Source: JAYTQG01 sp043746815
GTDB lineage: Bacteria; Actinomycetota; Thermoleophilia; Miltoncostaeales; Miltoncostaeaceae
NCBI GenBank assembly: GCA_043746815.1
Contig: JAYTQG010000068.1
Span: 1-26,331, forward strand
DNA length: 26,331 nt
Direction: 5' to 3'
Shown here: in pieces, positions 9,836 through 17,177 of the stretch
Layout of the letters: every line of letters starts with the position of its first letter
How positions within the stretch are numbered: the stretch's first letter is position 1
The notes under the pieces: generated by a model
Database searches by the model: none
What the model was told of the DNA's origin: nothing
The model's input: only the letters and a program-made list of their open reading frames with translations
Position numbers and translations under genes: made by a program

Positions 9836-10100
9836 GGTCGCTGCACCGCCCGCTGGGCGTCGAAAGAGTCGCGTTGGCGTCGTCACGAGCGATGCCCGTG
9901 AGAAGACCATCACGGTTCGCATCGACACCGCCAGCCAGCACCCCGTCTATGGGAAGACCGTACGCCGGTCCTCCAAGCTTCACGCGCACGACCAGTCCAA
10001 TGACGCGCACGTCGGCGACCTTGTTCGTGTTGTCGAGTGTCGTCCCATCTCGGCCCAGAAGCGCTGGCGCCTGGACGAGATTATCGAGCGTGCCCGATGA
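9828..10100 (+). CDS. rpsQ: 30S ribosomal protein S17
   Basis: S17 is a primary 16S rRNA binding protein with an OB fold. The 90-residue product has a short Ala/Pro-rich N-terminal extension before RKSRVGVVTSDAREKTITVR. The motif HPVYGKTVRRSSKLHAHD and VGDLVRVVECRPISAQKRW follow, as in the family. ATG 9828 overlaps rpmC by 8 nt, and the end overlaps rplN by 4 nt (ATGA). Confidence 0.97.
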   Translation: MSEVAAPPAGRRKSRVGVVTSDAREKTITVRIDTASQHPVYGKTVRRSSKLHAHDQSNDAHVGDLVRVVECRPISAQKRWRLDEIIERAR

Positions 10101-10465
10101 TTCAGAATGAATCCAGACTCCGTGTTGCCGATAACACCGGCGCCCGGGAAATTCTTTGCATCCGTGTCCTTGGTGGTTCTCGCCGTCGGTACGCCCACGT
10201 CGGTGACGTCATTGTGGGGACCGTGAAGCAGGCGACTCCACAGGGATCAGTCAAGAAGGGCGACGTCGTAAAGGCGGTCGTGGTGCGGACCAAGAAGTCG
10301 TTCGCCCGCGCCGACGGCACGCTGATCGCGTTTGACGAAAATGCGGCCGTCATCATCGACAACGCAAAGAATCCGCGTGGCACACGCATCTTCGGTCCAG
10401 TGGCTCGTGAGTTGCGGGAGCGCGACTTCATGAAGATCATCAGCCTTGCCCCGGAGGTGCTGTAA
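10097..10465 (+). CDS. rplN: 50S ribosomal protein L14
   Basis: L14 forms part of an intersubunit bridge and is the docking site of the silencing factor RsfS. ATG 10097 gives MIQNESRLRVADNTGAREI and a 122-residue protein, exactly the usual size. VGDVIVGTVKQATPQGSVKKG and NPRGTRIFGPVARELR are conserved. A further upstream in-frame ATG at 10037 lies within rpsQ and is not used. The stop shares one base with the rplX start. Confidence 0.98.
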   Translation: MIQNESRLRVADNTGAREILCIRVLGGSRRRYAHVGDVIVGTVKQATPQGSVKKGDVVKAVVVRTKKSFARADGTLIAFDENAAVIIDNAKNPRGTRIFGPVARELRERDFMKIISLAPEVL

Positions 10466-10782
10466 TGCCCGCGCGCATCCGCAAGGGTGACGATGTCATC
10501 GTCATCTCAGGGAAAGACCGCGGCAAAACCGGTACGGTCCTCACGGTCTTTCCGGAAGGCGAGCGTGTCCTCGTCGAGGGCATCAACATCATGAAGCGGC
10601 ACACCAAGCCGCGCCCGCCGAATGAGCCGGGCGGAGTGGTGGAGCGGCCAGCGCCGATCCACCAGTCGAACGTGGCATTGATCGACCCGAAGAGCAAGAC
10701 AGCGACGCGGGTTCGGATCGAGGAAGTCGATGGCAAGCGCGTACGCGTAGCCGTCAAGAGCGGAGTGAGAATCGGAAGCTGA
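10465..10782 (+). CDS. rplX: 50S ribosomal protein L24
   Basis: L24 starts 50S assembly by binding the 5' end of 23S rRNA. The 105-residue protein shows the KOW motif early (RKGDDVIVISGKDRGKTGTV), then INIMKRHTKPRPPNEPGG and PIHQSNVALIDP. The ATG overlaps the rplN stop by one base. rplE starts one base after the TGA. Confidence 0.98.
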   Translation: MPARIRKGDDVIVISGKDRGKTGTVLTVFPEGERVLVEGINIMKRHTKPRPPNEPGGVVERPAPIHQSNVALIDPKSKTATRVRIEEVDGKRVRVAVKSGVRIGS

Positions 10783-10783
10783 G

Positions 10784-11443
10784 ATGGACGAAACCTTGAC
10801 GACATCCACGGCAGCTACGGCTGCGCCCCCAGCCCGCCTTCGGGAGCGCTACAACGGCGAAATCAAACCCCTGCTTCAAGAGGAGTTTGGCTACGCGTCG
10901 CCGATGCAGCTGCCGAGTATCACGAAGATCACGCTCAACATGGGCGTCGGCGAGGCGAAGACGGACGCCAAAGCGCTCGACAAAGCCGTTGAGCAGCTCG
11001 CGCAGATTGCGGGGCAACGCCCTTCGATCACCAAGGCCACGAAGTCCATCGCCCAGTTCAAACTCCGCGAGGGCATGCCGATCGGCTGCCGGGTGACGCT
11101 CCGCGGCGCCCGGATGTGGGAGTTTTACGATCGGCTGACGTCGATCGCGCTTCCCCGGATTCGTGACTTTCGCGGTGTCAATCCCGACGGATTTGACGGC
11201 CGTGGCAACTACAACTTGGGGCTGCGAGAGCAGACAATTTTTCCTGAGATCGACTACGACAGCATCGATCAGGTCCGCGGGCTGAACGTCAGCATTACAA
11301 CCTCTGCAGAGACCGACGACGAGGGGCGCGCGCTTTTGCGCCACCTGGGTATGCCCTTCCGCACAGAGGGGTACACGTCGGAAGAGCGGGCCGCGCGGCG
11401 GCGTCAAAAGATGCGTAAAACTGGCCGTCGCGGACGCCGGTAA
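10784..11443 (+). CDS. rplE: 50S ribosomal protein L5
   Basis: L5 binds 5S rRNA and forms a bridge to the 30S head. The core is typical (LRERYNGEIKPLLQEEFGY, ITLNMGVGEAKTDAKALD, DFRGVNPDGFDGRGNYNLG). At 219 residues it is longer than the usual 179-190. It has a Thr/Ala-rich N-terminal extension of about 18 residues and a basic C-terminal tail (ERAARRRQKMRKTGRRGRR). ATG 10784 follows the rplX stop after one base. Confidence 0.98.
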   Translation: MDETLTTSTAATAAPPARLRERYNGEIKPLLQEEFGYASPMQLPSITKITLNMGVGEAKTDAKALDKAVEQLAQIAGQRPSITKATKSIAQFKLREGMPIGCRVTLRGARMWEFYDRLTSIALPRIRDFRGVNPDGFDGRGNYNLGLREQTIFPEIDYDSIDQVRGLNVSITTSAETDDEGRALLRHLGMPFRTEGYTSEERAARRRQKMRKTGRRGRR

Positions 11444-11455
11444 GGAGAATCTAGG

Positions 11456-11641
11456 TTGGCTAAAACATCCCTTCGGGTCAAGGCTGCGCGTCCTGCGAAG
11501 CACGCGACTCAGAACTACCATCGCTGCCACCGGTGTGGGCGTCCGCGCGGATACTTCCGCCGGTTCGGCCTCTGCCGGATTTGTCTGCGTATTGAGGCCC
11601 ATGCGGGCAACATCCCCGGAATGACGAAGTCGAGCTGGTAG
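11456..11641 (+). CDS. rpsN: 30S ribosomal protein S14, zinc-binding (type Z)
   Basis: This is the short, zinc-binding form of S14 in the 30S head. The 61 residues contain two CxxC pairs (CHRCGRPRGYFRRFGLCRIC) that bind Zn, and end in MTKSSW as usual. The start is TTG at 11456, giving MAKTSLRVKAARPAK. It is supported by AAGGAG at 11442-11447, 8 nt upstream. It lies between rplE and rpsH, as expected in the spc operon. Confidence 0.97.
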   Translation: MAKTSLRVKAARPAKHATQNYHRCHRCGRPRGYFRRFGLCRICLRIEAHAGNIPGMTKSSW

Positions 11642-11645
11642 CCAG

Positions 11646-12041
11646 ATGCTGACCGATCCCATCGCCGACATGTTGACCCGTATCCGGAACGCCAACATGG
11701 CGCTCCATGATGCGGCTCCGATGCCGACCAGCAAGCTCAAGGTGAGCGTCGCCAACCTCCTCCAGCGGGAGGGTTACATCACAGGCTATGAGGTGACGGG
11801 CGAGATCCCGCATCAACAGCTCGTGGTGCGACTGAAGTACGACGCCCAGCGCCGTCGCGTGATTACCGGCATCAAGCGGATCTCGAAGCCCGGTCGCCGG
11901 GTCTATGCGGACCACGATACGATTCCGAAGGTCCTCGGCGGAATGGGCATCGCGGTTCTGTCAACTTCCCAGGGCCTCTTGACCGGCCAGGACGCTCGCC
12001 GACGCGGTATCGGTGGCGAAGTTCTGTGCACGGTTTGGTAG
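11646..12041 (+). CDS. rpsH: 30S ribosomal protein S8
   Basis: S8 binds helix 21 of 16S rRNA early in assembly and in E. coli is the translational repressor of the spc operon. The 131-residue protein starts MLTDPIADMLTRIRNANMA and ends with the conserved STSQGLLTGQDARRRGIGGE segment. ATG 11646 follows the rpsN stop after 4 nt. I did not identify an S8-binding mimic in this window. Confidence 0.98.
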   Translation: MLTDPIADMLTRIRNANMALHDAAPMPTSKLKVSVANLLQREGYITGYEVTGEIPHQQLVVRLKYDAQRRRVITGIKRISKPGRRVYADHDTIPKVLGGMGIAVLSTSQGLLTGQDARRRGIGGEVLCTVW

Positions 12042-12072
12042 TCCCGACAATCGCTTCGAAGAGGGCAAGACA

Positions 12073-12606
12073 ATGAGCCGTATCGGCCGCGCGCCGATTC
12101 CCGTTCCAGCGGGAGTCAACGTTGAAATCAAGGGTCAGCACGTGACCGTCACCGGCCCTAAGGGCACGCTCGAGCATCGGGTTGTCGAACCGATCGCTGT
12201 TGAGCAGGGCGAGGGCGAGCTTCTCGTGACCCGTCCAACGGACCGGTCGGATCATCGTGCCCTCCATGGCCTCTCACGGACCCTGGTCGCGAACATGGTT
12301 CAGGGCGTCACGGATGGGTTCGAGAAGAAGCTTGAGCTCGTCGGCGTCGGATACCGCGCCCAGCTTAAAGGCGCGAACATCGAGCTTGCCGTCGGTTTCT
12401 CACACCCGGTGAACATCGAGCCCCGCGGCGGGGTGACGTTCGAGGTGCCTGCAGTGACCCAAATTATCGTACGTGGTATCGACAAACAGCTTGTCGGTCA
12501 GATCGCAGCCGAGATTCGCAAGGTTCGTCCCCCGGAGCCGTACAAGGGCAAAGGTATTCGCTATGAAGGCGAAACCGTTCGCCGCAAGGTCGGAAAGCGC
12601 GCATAG
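12073..12606 (+). CDS. rplF: 50S ribosomal protein L6
   Basis: L6 lies near the sarcin-ricin loop and factor-binding site. From ATG 12073 the 177-residue protein reads MSRIGRAPIPVPAGVNVEI and has the duplicated L6 fold, ending with RPPEPYKGKGIRYEGE. An earlier in-frame ATG at 12013 lies inside rpsH and lacks homology; GAGGG at 12061-12065 supports the chosen start. The 31-nt gap after rpsH is one of the larger ones in this operon. Confidence 0.98.
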   Translation: MSRIGRAPIPVPAGVNVEIKGQHVTVTGPKGTLEHRVVEPIAVEQGEGELLVTRPTDRSDHRALHGLSRTLVANMVQGVTDGFEKKLELVGVGYRAQLKGANIELAVGFSHPVNIEPRGGVTFEVPAVTQIIVRGIDKQLVGQIAAEIRKVRPPEPYKGKGIRYEGETVRRKVGKRA

Positions 12607-12615
12607 GAACTGAAG

Positions 12616-12969
12616 ATGGCAAAACTCACAACACATGAAGCGCGCAAGCGCCGTCAGCGTCGGATCAGAGGCAAGGTCAGTGGTACGGCCGAGCGTCCCC
12701 GTCTTGCGGTGTTTCGTTCGAACCTGCGCATCTACGCCCAGTTGATCGATGACGAAGCTGGCCACACCTTGGCCTCCGCGGGTTCACATGAGGCCGAGGT
12801 CCGCACGTTGCCTCGAGCGGAGTCATCCGCGGCCGTCGGCGCGCTCCTCGGCACGCGGGCAACCGCCGCGGGCATTACCCGCGTGGTCTTCGACCGCGGC
12901 GGATATCTCTACCACGGTCGGGTTCAGGCGCTTGCCGAAGCCGCCCGTGCATCCGGGCTCGAGTTCTAA
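12616..12969 (+). CDS. rplR: 50S ribosomal protein L18
   Basis: L18 binds 5S rRNA with L5 and L25. The 117-residue product shows RRQRRIRGKVSGTAERPRLA, the VFRSNLRIYAQLIDDEAGHT strand pair, and VFDRGGYLYHGRVQALAEAAR at the end, all typical. ATG 12616 is preceded by AGGAA at the rplF stop. rpsE follows within 10 nt. Confidence 0.98.
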   Translation: MAKLTTHEARKRRQRRIRGKVSGTAERPRLAVFRSNLRIYAQLIDDEAGHTLASAGSHEAEVRTLPRAESSAAVGALLGTRATAAGITRVVFDRGGYLYHGRVQALAEAARASGLEF

Positions 12970-12978
12970 GGGGATTTG

Positions 12979-13548
12979 GTGGCACCACCGCGCGGTACAA
13001 CGAAGATAAATCCGGAGGGCCTGGACCTCCACGAGCGCGTGGTGCAGGTCAACCGCGTCTCGAAGGTCGTCAAGGGTGGCCGGCGGTTCTCCTTCTCTGC
13101 CCTCGTTGTCGTCGGGAACGAACGCGACACGGTCGGGGTTGGCTTTGGGAAGGCCAACGAGGTTCCCATCGCGATTCAGAAGGCGATCGACGACGCCAAA
13201 AAGAACCTTGTCCGGGTCCCGAAGCACAATCAGACAATCACCCACCAGGTGACCGGCGTCTCGGGCGCTGGGCGGGTGCTCCTGAAGCCTGCATCCCCCG
13301 GTACTGGCGTCATCGCTGGTGGTGGGGTTCGCGCAGTCCTCGAGCTTGCTGGCATCAGCGACATCCTCAGTAAGTCGCTCGGCTCGACGAACCCGATCAA
13401 CCTGGTTCAGGCGACTTTGGAAGGCCTGCGCTCGCTACGGCGCCCGGAGGACATCGCCGCGCTTCGCGGGCTGACCGTTCGACGTGTTCTCGGAATGCCG
13501 AAGCCTGAAAAGGCCGCCCCCGTCGCGGCCGCGGAGGTCGCATCCTGA
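12979..13548 (+). CDS. rpsE: 30S ribosomal protein S5
   Basis: S5 acts in decoding accuracy and mRNA unwinding on the 30S subunit. The protein has the double-stranded-RNA-binding-like N-terminal domain (ERVVQVNRVSKVVKGGRRF, SALVVVGNERDTVGVGFGKA) and the C-terminal domain (GTGVIAGGGVRAVLELAGI, SLGSTNPINLVQAT). I choose GTG at 12979 (189 residues), which lies 5 nt after GGGG in the AAGGGGA at 12968-12974. TTG at 12976 would be only 2 nt away. The stop shares one base with the rpmD start. Confidence 0.97.
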   Translation: MAPPRGTTKINPEGLDLHERVVQVNRVSKVVKGGRRFSFSALVVVGNERDTVGVGFGKANEVPIAIQKAIDDAKKNLVRVPKHNQTITHQVTGVSGAGRVLLKPASPGTGVIAGGGVRAVLELAGISDILSKSLGSTNPINLVQATLEGLRSLRRPEDIAALRGLTVRRVLGMPKPEKAAPVAAAEVAS

Positions 13549-13724
13549 TGTCGATCAAGATCACCCAGATTCGTTCCGAGATCGGCACAACTCCGAAGCA
13601 CCGCGGCACGCTGCGGGCGCTCGGGCTCGGCAAGATTGGACGGAGCACCGTCCGCGAGGAGACCCCGGTCATCAAGGGGATGCTTCGCAAGGTCAGCTAT
13701 TTGGTTCGGGTCGAGGAGGCCTAA
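13548..13724 (+). CDS. rpmD: 50S ribosomal protein L30
   Basis: L30 is a small 50S protein present in many but not all bacteria. This 58-residue frame begins MSIKITQIRSEIGTTPKHR and contains LRALGLGKIGRSTV, the family signature, ending KVSYLVRVEEA. ATG 13548 overlaps the rpsE stop by one base, and rplO starts after 1 nt. Position between rpsE and rplO is canonical. Confidence 0.97.
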   Translation: MSIKITQIRSEIGTTPKHRGTLRALGLGKIGRSTVREETPVIKGMLRKVSYLVRVEEA

Positions 13725-13725
13725 G

Positions 13726-14262
13726 GTGAGCGAACACGAGATTACCCCGGTCGATCCTGAAACGATCCGCCTCGAATCGCTTCGCCCGAACCCCGGGGCG
13801 ACACGTCCCCGCAAGCGGATCGGTCGCGGTATCGGTTCCGGTCACGGCAAGACCTCAGGGCGTGGCCAAAAGGGCCATGGCTCGCGCAGCGGCGGTGGGC
13901 CCCGGGTTGGCTTCCAGGGCGGCCAGATGCCGATCTACATGCAGCAGGCGAAGCTGCGCGGCTCAAACCGCAAGATGTCCATGCCAATGGGCCCCTTCCG
14001 GACACACACGGTGCCGGTCAACATCGGCGATCTCGACATCTTCGAGGCAGGCTCCGTCGTTGACGTCGCGGCGCTTGAGGCTGCCGGGCTCGTCAAAAAC
14101 AACCGCAACCGCGCCTGGCCCGTCAAGATTCTTGGCGAGGGTGAGCTGGATCGGAAGCTGACGATCCGGGCAGATGCATTCTCGGCTGGCGCTCGCGCGA
14201 AGATTGAAGCCGCGGGCGGGACGGCTGAGCTGATCTCCGAGGCAGCAGCAGAGCAGGCGTAG
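13726..14262 (+). CDS. rplO: 50S ribosomal protein L15
   Basis: L15 is a late-assembly 50S protein with a long glycine- and arginine-rich N-terminal arm. From GTG 13726 the 178-residue product has an N-terminal extension (SEHEITPVDPETIRLESL) before the conserved LRPNPGATRPRKRIGRGIG and SGHGKTSGRGQKGHGSR. GAGGAGG at 13713-13719, 6 nt upstream, supports this start. An upstream ATG at 13636 lies within rpmD and is rejected. secY follows after 7 nt. Confidence 0.97.
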   Translation: MSEHEITPVDPETIRLESLRPNPGATRPRKRIGRGIGSGHGKTSGRGQKGHGSRSGGGPRVGFQGGQMPIYMQQAKLRGSNRKMSMPMGPFRTHTVPVNIGDLDIFEAGSVVDVAALEAAGLVKNNRNRAWPVKILGEGELDRKLTIRADAFSAGARAKIEAAGGTAELISEAAAEQA

Positions 14263-14269
14263 CGCCACG

Positions 14270-15520
14270 ATGCTGACCGCGATGCTGAATGCGTTCCGCG
14301 CGCCGGACCTTCGCAAGAAGCTCCTGTTCGCAGCGGCAATGCTGCTGATCTACCGGATCGGGACCTTCGTTCCCGCCCCGGGAATTGGAAAAGACGGTCT
14401 GGCAGATGCGCTACAGAATCAGCAGGGAAGCATCTTGAGCTTCCTGAATCTGTTTTCCGGCGGCGCGTTGACCCGGTTCTCGATCTTTGCCCTTGGGATC
14501 ACCCCTTACATCACCGCGAGCATCATCATCCAGCTGATGACCGTCGTGATCCCGAAGCTTGAGGCGCTCCAAAAAGAGGGTGAGAGTGGCTACGCCAAAA
14601 TCACCCAGTACACCCGCTACTTCACGGTCGTTTTGGCGCTCGTGCAGTCCATCGCGTACGTCTTGTACTTCCGGTCAGCGGGTGCGATTACTTTTACCTG
14701 GGGTCGTTTCTACATCATCGTCTTGTCGCTGACTGCAGGGACAACGCTGGTGATGTGGATCGGGGAGCTGATTACCCAGCGCGGGATTGGCAACGGTATG
14801 TCGTTGCTGATTTTCGCGAGCATCGTCTCGGGAATCCCCGGTGGGCTTAGGGCCTGGTGGACGATCGCACCAATTTCGCGCATCATTGTCGCGGTTGTCG
14901 CGATCGGTGTGACGGTGGGTGTGGTCTTCGTGAACGAAGGCGTCCGCCGAATCCCGATCCAGTACGCCCGGAGGGTCGTTGGCCGTCGGATGACCTCAGG
15001 CGGGACGACCTACATGCCCATTCGTGTGAATATGGCTGGGGTTATCCCGGTGATCTTCGCATCGTCGGTCGTGATCCTTCCGCCGACGATCGCCGCACTT
15101 GCCGGGCGCAACAACTGGTTGTCGAGGATTTCGGAGAACCTCGGGCCGAACTCGTGGTACTTCGTCATCTTCCAAACACTCCTGATCATCCTCTTTACGT
15201 ACTTCTACACCGCGGTTCAGTTCAACCCCGTGGATCAAGCGGACAATTTGAAGAAGTACGGGGGGTTCGTTCCGGGGGTTCGCCCCGGTCGCCCCACTGC
15301 AATCTTTCTGGATCGCGTTGTGACACGGCTTACGCTGCCCGGTGCGATTTACCTCGGCGTCATCGCAGCCCTGCCGACACTCGTGTTCAAATACCTTCCC
15401 GATGTGACCTTCAACTTCGGCGGCACGTCCCTCTTGATCGTGGTCGGCGTCGCCCTTGACACGATGCGACAGACGGAGGCACAGCTCACCCAGCGGAGCT
15501 ACGAAGGGTTCCTCCGATAG
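14270..15520 (+). CDS. secY: Preprotein translocase subunit SecY
   Basis: SecY is the ten-helix channel of the Sec translocon in the cytoplasmic membrane. The 416-residue protein shows the N-terminal RKKLLFAAAMLLIYRIGTFVPAPGI, the plug region, GITPYITASIIIQL, the ELITQRGIGNGMSLLIFASI segment, and the cytosolic loops with VVGRR and KKYGGFVPGVRPGRPT that bind the ribosome and SecA. ATG at 14270 has only a weak binding site, suggesting coupling from rplO 7 nt upstream. The TAG stop (15518-15520) overlaps the proposed ATA start of adk as ATAG. Confidence 0.98.
   Translation: MLTAMLNAFRAPDLRKKLLFAAAMLLIYRIGTFVPAPGIGKDGLADALQNQQGSILSFLNLFSGGALTRFSIFALGITPYITASIIIQLMTVVIPKLEALQKEGESGYAKITQYTRYFTVVLALVQSIAYVLYFRSAGAITFTWGRFYIIVLSLTAGTTLVMWIGELITQRGIGNGMSLLIFASIVSGIPGGLRAWWTIAPISRIIVAVVAIGVTVGVVFVNEGVRRIPIQYARRVVGRRMTSGGTTYMPIRVNMAGVIPVIFASSVVILPPTIAALAGRNNWLSRISENLGPNSWYFVIFQTLLIILFTYFYTAVQFNPVDQADNLKKYGGFVPGVRPGRPTAIFLDRVVTRLTLPGAIYLGVIAALPTLVFKYLPDVTFNFGGTSLLIVVGVALDTMRQTEAQLTQRSYEGFLR
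15503..15519 (+). promoter_or_regulatory. Ribosome binding site and ATA start of adk
   Basis: GAAGGG at 15503-15508 lies 8 nt before ATA at 15517-15519. The spacing is ideal for a Shine-Dalgarno site, and the site falls in the last codons of secY. It decides the adk start, because no NTG codon occurs in the adk frame between an upstream in-frame stop (15457-15459) and the ATG at 15676. Confidence 0.65.
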
Positions 15521-16164
15521 CTCGCGCCATCATTTTTGGCCCGCCAGGAGCCGGCAAGGGCACTCAGGCAGAGCGGCTACGCGGTGATCACAACCTCGCC
15601 CATCTCGCCACCGGAGATATTCTTCGCAAGGCGGTAGCGGATGGCACCGAACTTGGCCGAGAGGCAAAGGGCTATATGGACTCTGGGAAGCTCGTTCCCG
15701 ACGAGGTCGTGATTGGCATGATCCGCGAGCGCCTAGCTGCAGGCGCGGCATCCAGCTACCTCCTGGACGGCTTTCCGCGGACGCTCGCCCAGGCGGAGGC
15801 GCTTGACGCCACGCTCGCTGATCTTGGCGCACCTGTCGAGGTCGTTCTCTCCCTTGACGTGTCGCGCGATGAGTTGATTCGCCGCCTCGCCGGTCGCTGG
15901 TTGTGCCGCCGTTGCGGGAACGCCTTCCACGAGGTCTCAAACCCTTACATGCCGGGTACTCCCTGCGAAGCTGGCGGCGGCGACTGTGACCTCTACCAGC
16001 GCCCAGACGACACGGCGGACACGGTGACCAAGCGTCTCGACGTCTACGACGCGGAGACCGCCCCGGTGCTCGCTCACTATGGTGCTCAGGGGATTGTCGC
16101 CGCGATTGACGGTGAGCAGTCGCTCGAAGGTGTCTATGGCCAGATCGTCGCGGCGCTCCCGTAA
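15517..16164 (+). CDS. adk: Adenylate kinase, probable ATA initiation codon
   Basis: Adenylate kinase interconverts ATP + AMP and 2 ADP in the cytosol. The P-loop GPPGAGKGT falls at residues 8-16 if translation starts at ATA 15517 (MARAIIFGPPG...), which fits the family N-terminus. ATGDILR (AMP site), LLDGFPRT and the LID domain follow. The LID holds four cysteines in a C-x2-C-x16-C-x6-C arrangement, probably a zinc site, although the last spacing is longer than the usual x2. The total is 215 residues. The first in-frame ATG (15676) would remove the P-loop, so it cannot be the real start. An ATG-to-ATA sequence error is the main alternative, but it would also destroy the secY stop. The gene sits between secY and map as in most bacteria. 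Confidence 0.93.
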   Translation: MARAIIFGPPGAGKGTQAERLRGDHNLAHLATGDILRKAVADGTELGREAKGYMDSGKLVPDEVVIGMIRERLAAGAASSYLLDGFPRTLAQAEALDATLADLGAPVEVVLSLDVSRDELIRRLAGRWLCRRCGNAFHEVSNPYMPGTPCEAGGGDCDLYQRPDDTADTVTKRLDVYDAETAPVLAHYGAQGIVAAIDGEQSLEGVYGQIVAALP

Positions 16165-16945
16165 CTCGGGGACTGCCGTCCGGCGCTCGGCGCCCGGCGG
16201 CGTCTTACTGAAGACTCCTGGTGAGATCGACGCAATGGCCGCCGCGGGATCGCTGCTGGCGCGTTGCCATGTCGCTGTCGAAGAGGCTGTCGTCGCCGGA
16301 GTTACCACTGCGCGTCTCGACGAGCTTGCTGAGGCCTTCATTCGCGACAACGGTGCGATACCGGCGTTCAAGGGGTACAGCGGCTTTCCAGGGTCGATCT
16401 GCCCGTCGGTCAACGAGGAGGTTGTTCACGCCATTCCCGGTGGGCGCGCGCTCCGCGACGGCGACATTCTCTCGCTCGATATGGGCGTCATCCTGGATGG
16501 TTGGGTGGCCGACCAAGCGCGCACGCTGGCAATCGGAGCGATCTCCGACGAGGCGCGACGGCTCATGGACGCGACGGAGGCGAGCTTGGCTGGCGGCATC
16601 GCCGCGATTCGCCCCGGTGGGCGGGTCGGTGACATCTCGGCCGCCGTTCAGGGGTGCGTCGAAGCGGCCGGGTTCCATGTCGTCGAAGCCCTTGTGGGAC
16701 ACGGTGTGGGGCGCTCGATGCACGAGCCCCCGCAGGTCCCGAACTTTGGACGGCCCGGCACGGGCGCAACGCTGACGGTTGGAACGGTCATCGCGATCGA
16801 GCCGATGGTGAACGTCGGGACCCCCGACATCCGAATGGCCGACGACGGTTGGACGATCTCAAGTGCCGACGGCGGCCTCTCCGCCCACTTTGAGCACACC
16901 GTCGCCGTGACGGCCGCAGGGCCCAGGATCCTGACGCTCGTATGA
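16136..16945 (+). CDS. map: Type I methionine aminopeptidase
   Basis: This enzyme removes the initiator methionine from nascent proteins in the cytosol. The pita-bread fold and metal site are visible: HAIPG with the active-site histidine, SLDMGVILDGWVADQART (two aspartates), GHGVGRSMHEPP (histidine), AIEPM and HFEHTVAV (glutamates). The start is ATG 16136, with GAAGG 5 nt upstream (16126-16130); it overlaps adk by 29 nt. This gives 269 residues with a basic N-terminal extension (MARSSRRSRNSGTAVRRS) before the usual LLKTPGEIDAM. A more upstream ATG at 16079 is less likely. The normal next gene, infA, is missing. Confidence 0.95.
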   Translation: MARSSRRSRNSGTAVRRSAPGGVLLKTPGEIDAMAAAGSLLARCHVAVEEAVVAGVTTARLDELAEAFIRDNGAIPAFKGYSGFPGSICPSVNEEVVHAIPGGRALRDGDILSLDMGVILDGWVADQARTLAIGAISDEARRLMDATEASLAGGIAAIRPGGRVGDISAAVQGCVEAAGFHVVEALVGHGVGRSMHEPPQVPNFGRPGTGATLTVGTVIAIEPMVNVGTPDIRMADDGWTISSADGGLSAHFEHTVAVTAAGPRILTLV

Positions 16946-17063
16946 ATGACCGACCTGCTAGCATCCCGGACCGTTTGCGAGGTTCGCTGCCGGGTTGTTT
17001 TCCGATCCCAGCGCGGGCGCCGTTTTCGCGCCGACCACGAATGATGAAGGAGGGGGAGACCCC
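16946..17063. other. Gap between map and rpmJ, infA absent
   Basis: This 118-nt gap lies where infA (about 72 codons) is normally found. It is too short for infA, and no infA-like frame occurs anywhere in the window. It holds a possible extended -10 near the start, a short GGCGC/GCGCC hairpin around 17016-17032, and AAGGAGG (17047-17053) upstream of rpmJ. Confidence 0.7.
16956..16964 (+). promoter_or_regulatory. Possible extended -10 promoter upstream of rpmJ
   Basis: TGCTAGCAT fits TGn plus a TAnnnT hexamer, the same shape as the element proposed upstream of tuf. No good -35 is visible at normal spacing. It would drive rpmJ-rpsM-rpsK-rpsD with a leader of about 90 nt. The call rests on pattern alone. 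Confidence 0.3.
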
Positions 17064-17177
17064 GTGAAGGTTCGTCCGTCCGTAAAGCCAATGTGCGAGA
17101 AATGCCGCGTGATCAAGCGCCACGGCAAGGTTCTGGTCATTTGCCCCAATGTCCGACACAAGCAGACACAGGGCTGA
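17064..17177 (+). CDS. rpmJ: 50S ribosomal protein L36, zinc-binding form
   Basis: L36 is the smallest 50S protein and stabilises 23S rRNA folding. The 37-residue frame has GTG 17064 as start (MKVRPSVKPMCEKC) and the zinc ribbon residues Cys11, Cys14, Cys27 and His32. AAGGAGG lies 10 nt upstream. Longer upstream starts in this frame (from 16995) add non-homologous sequence. The stop shares one base with the rpsM ATG. Confidence 0.97.
   Translation: MKVRPSVKPMCEKCRVIKRHGKVLVICPNVRHKQTQG

Noticed and set aside
10754..11755. 333-codon open frame on the minus strand across rplE and rpsN
   Set aside because: It is antisense to conserved genes, with low-complexity sequence and no domain.
15500..15545. 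A -1 frameshift joining SecY to Adk as a fusion
   Set aside because: No slippery heptamer is present, and a good ribosome binding site is correctly placed for independent initiation.
15676..16164. adk starting at the first in-frame ATG
   Set aside because: This start would delete the P-loop and AMP-binding segment that are clearly encoded just upstream in the same frame.
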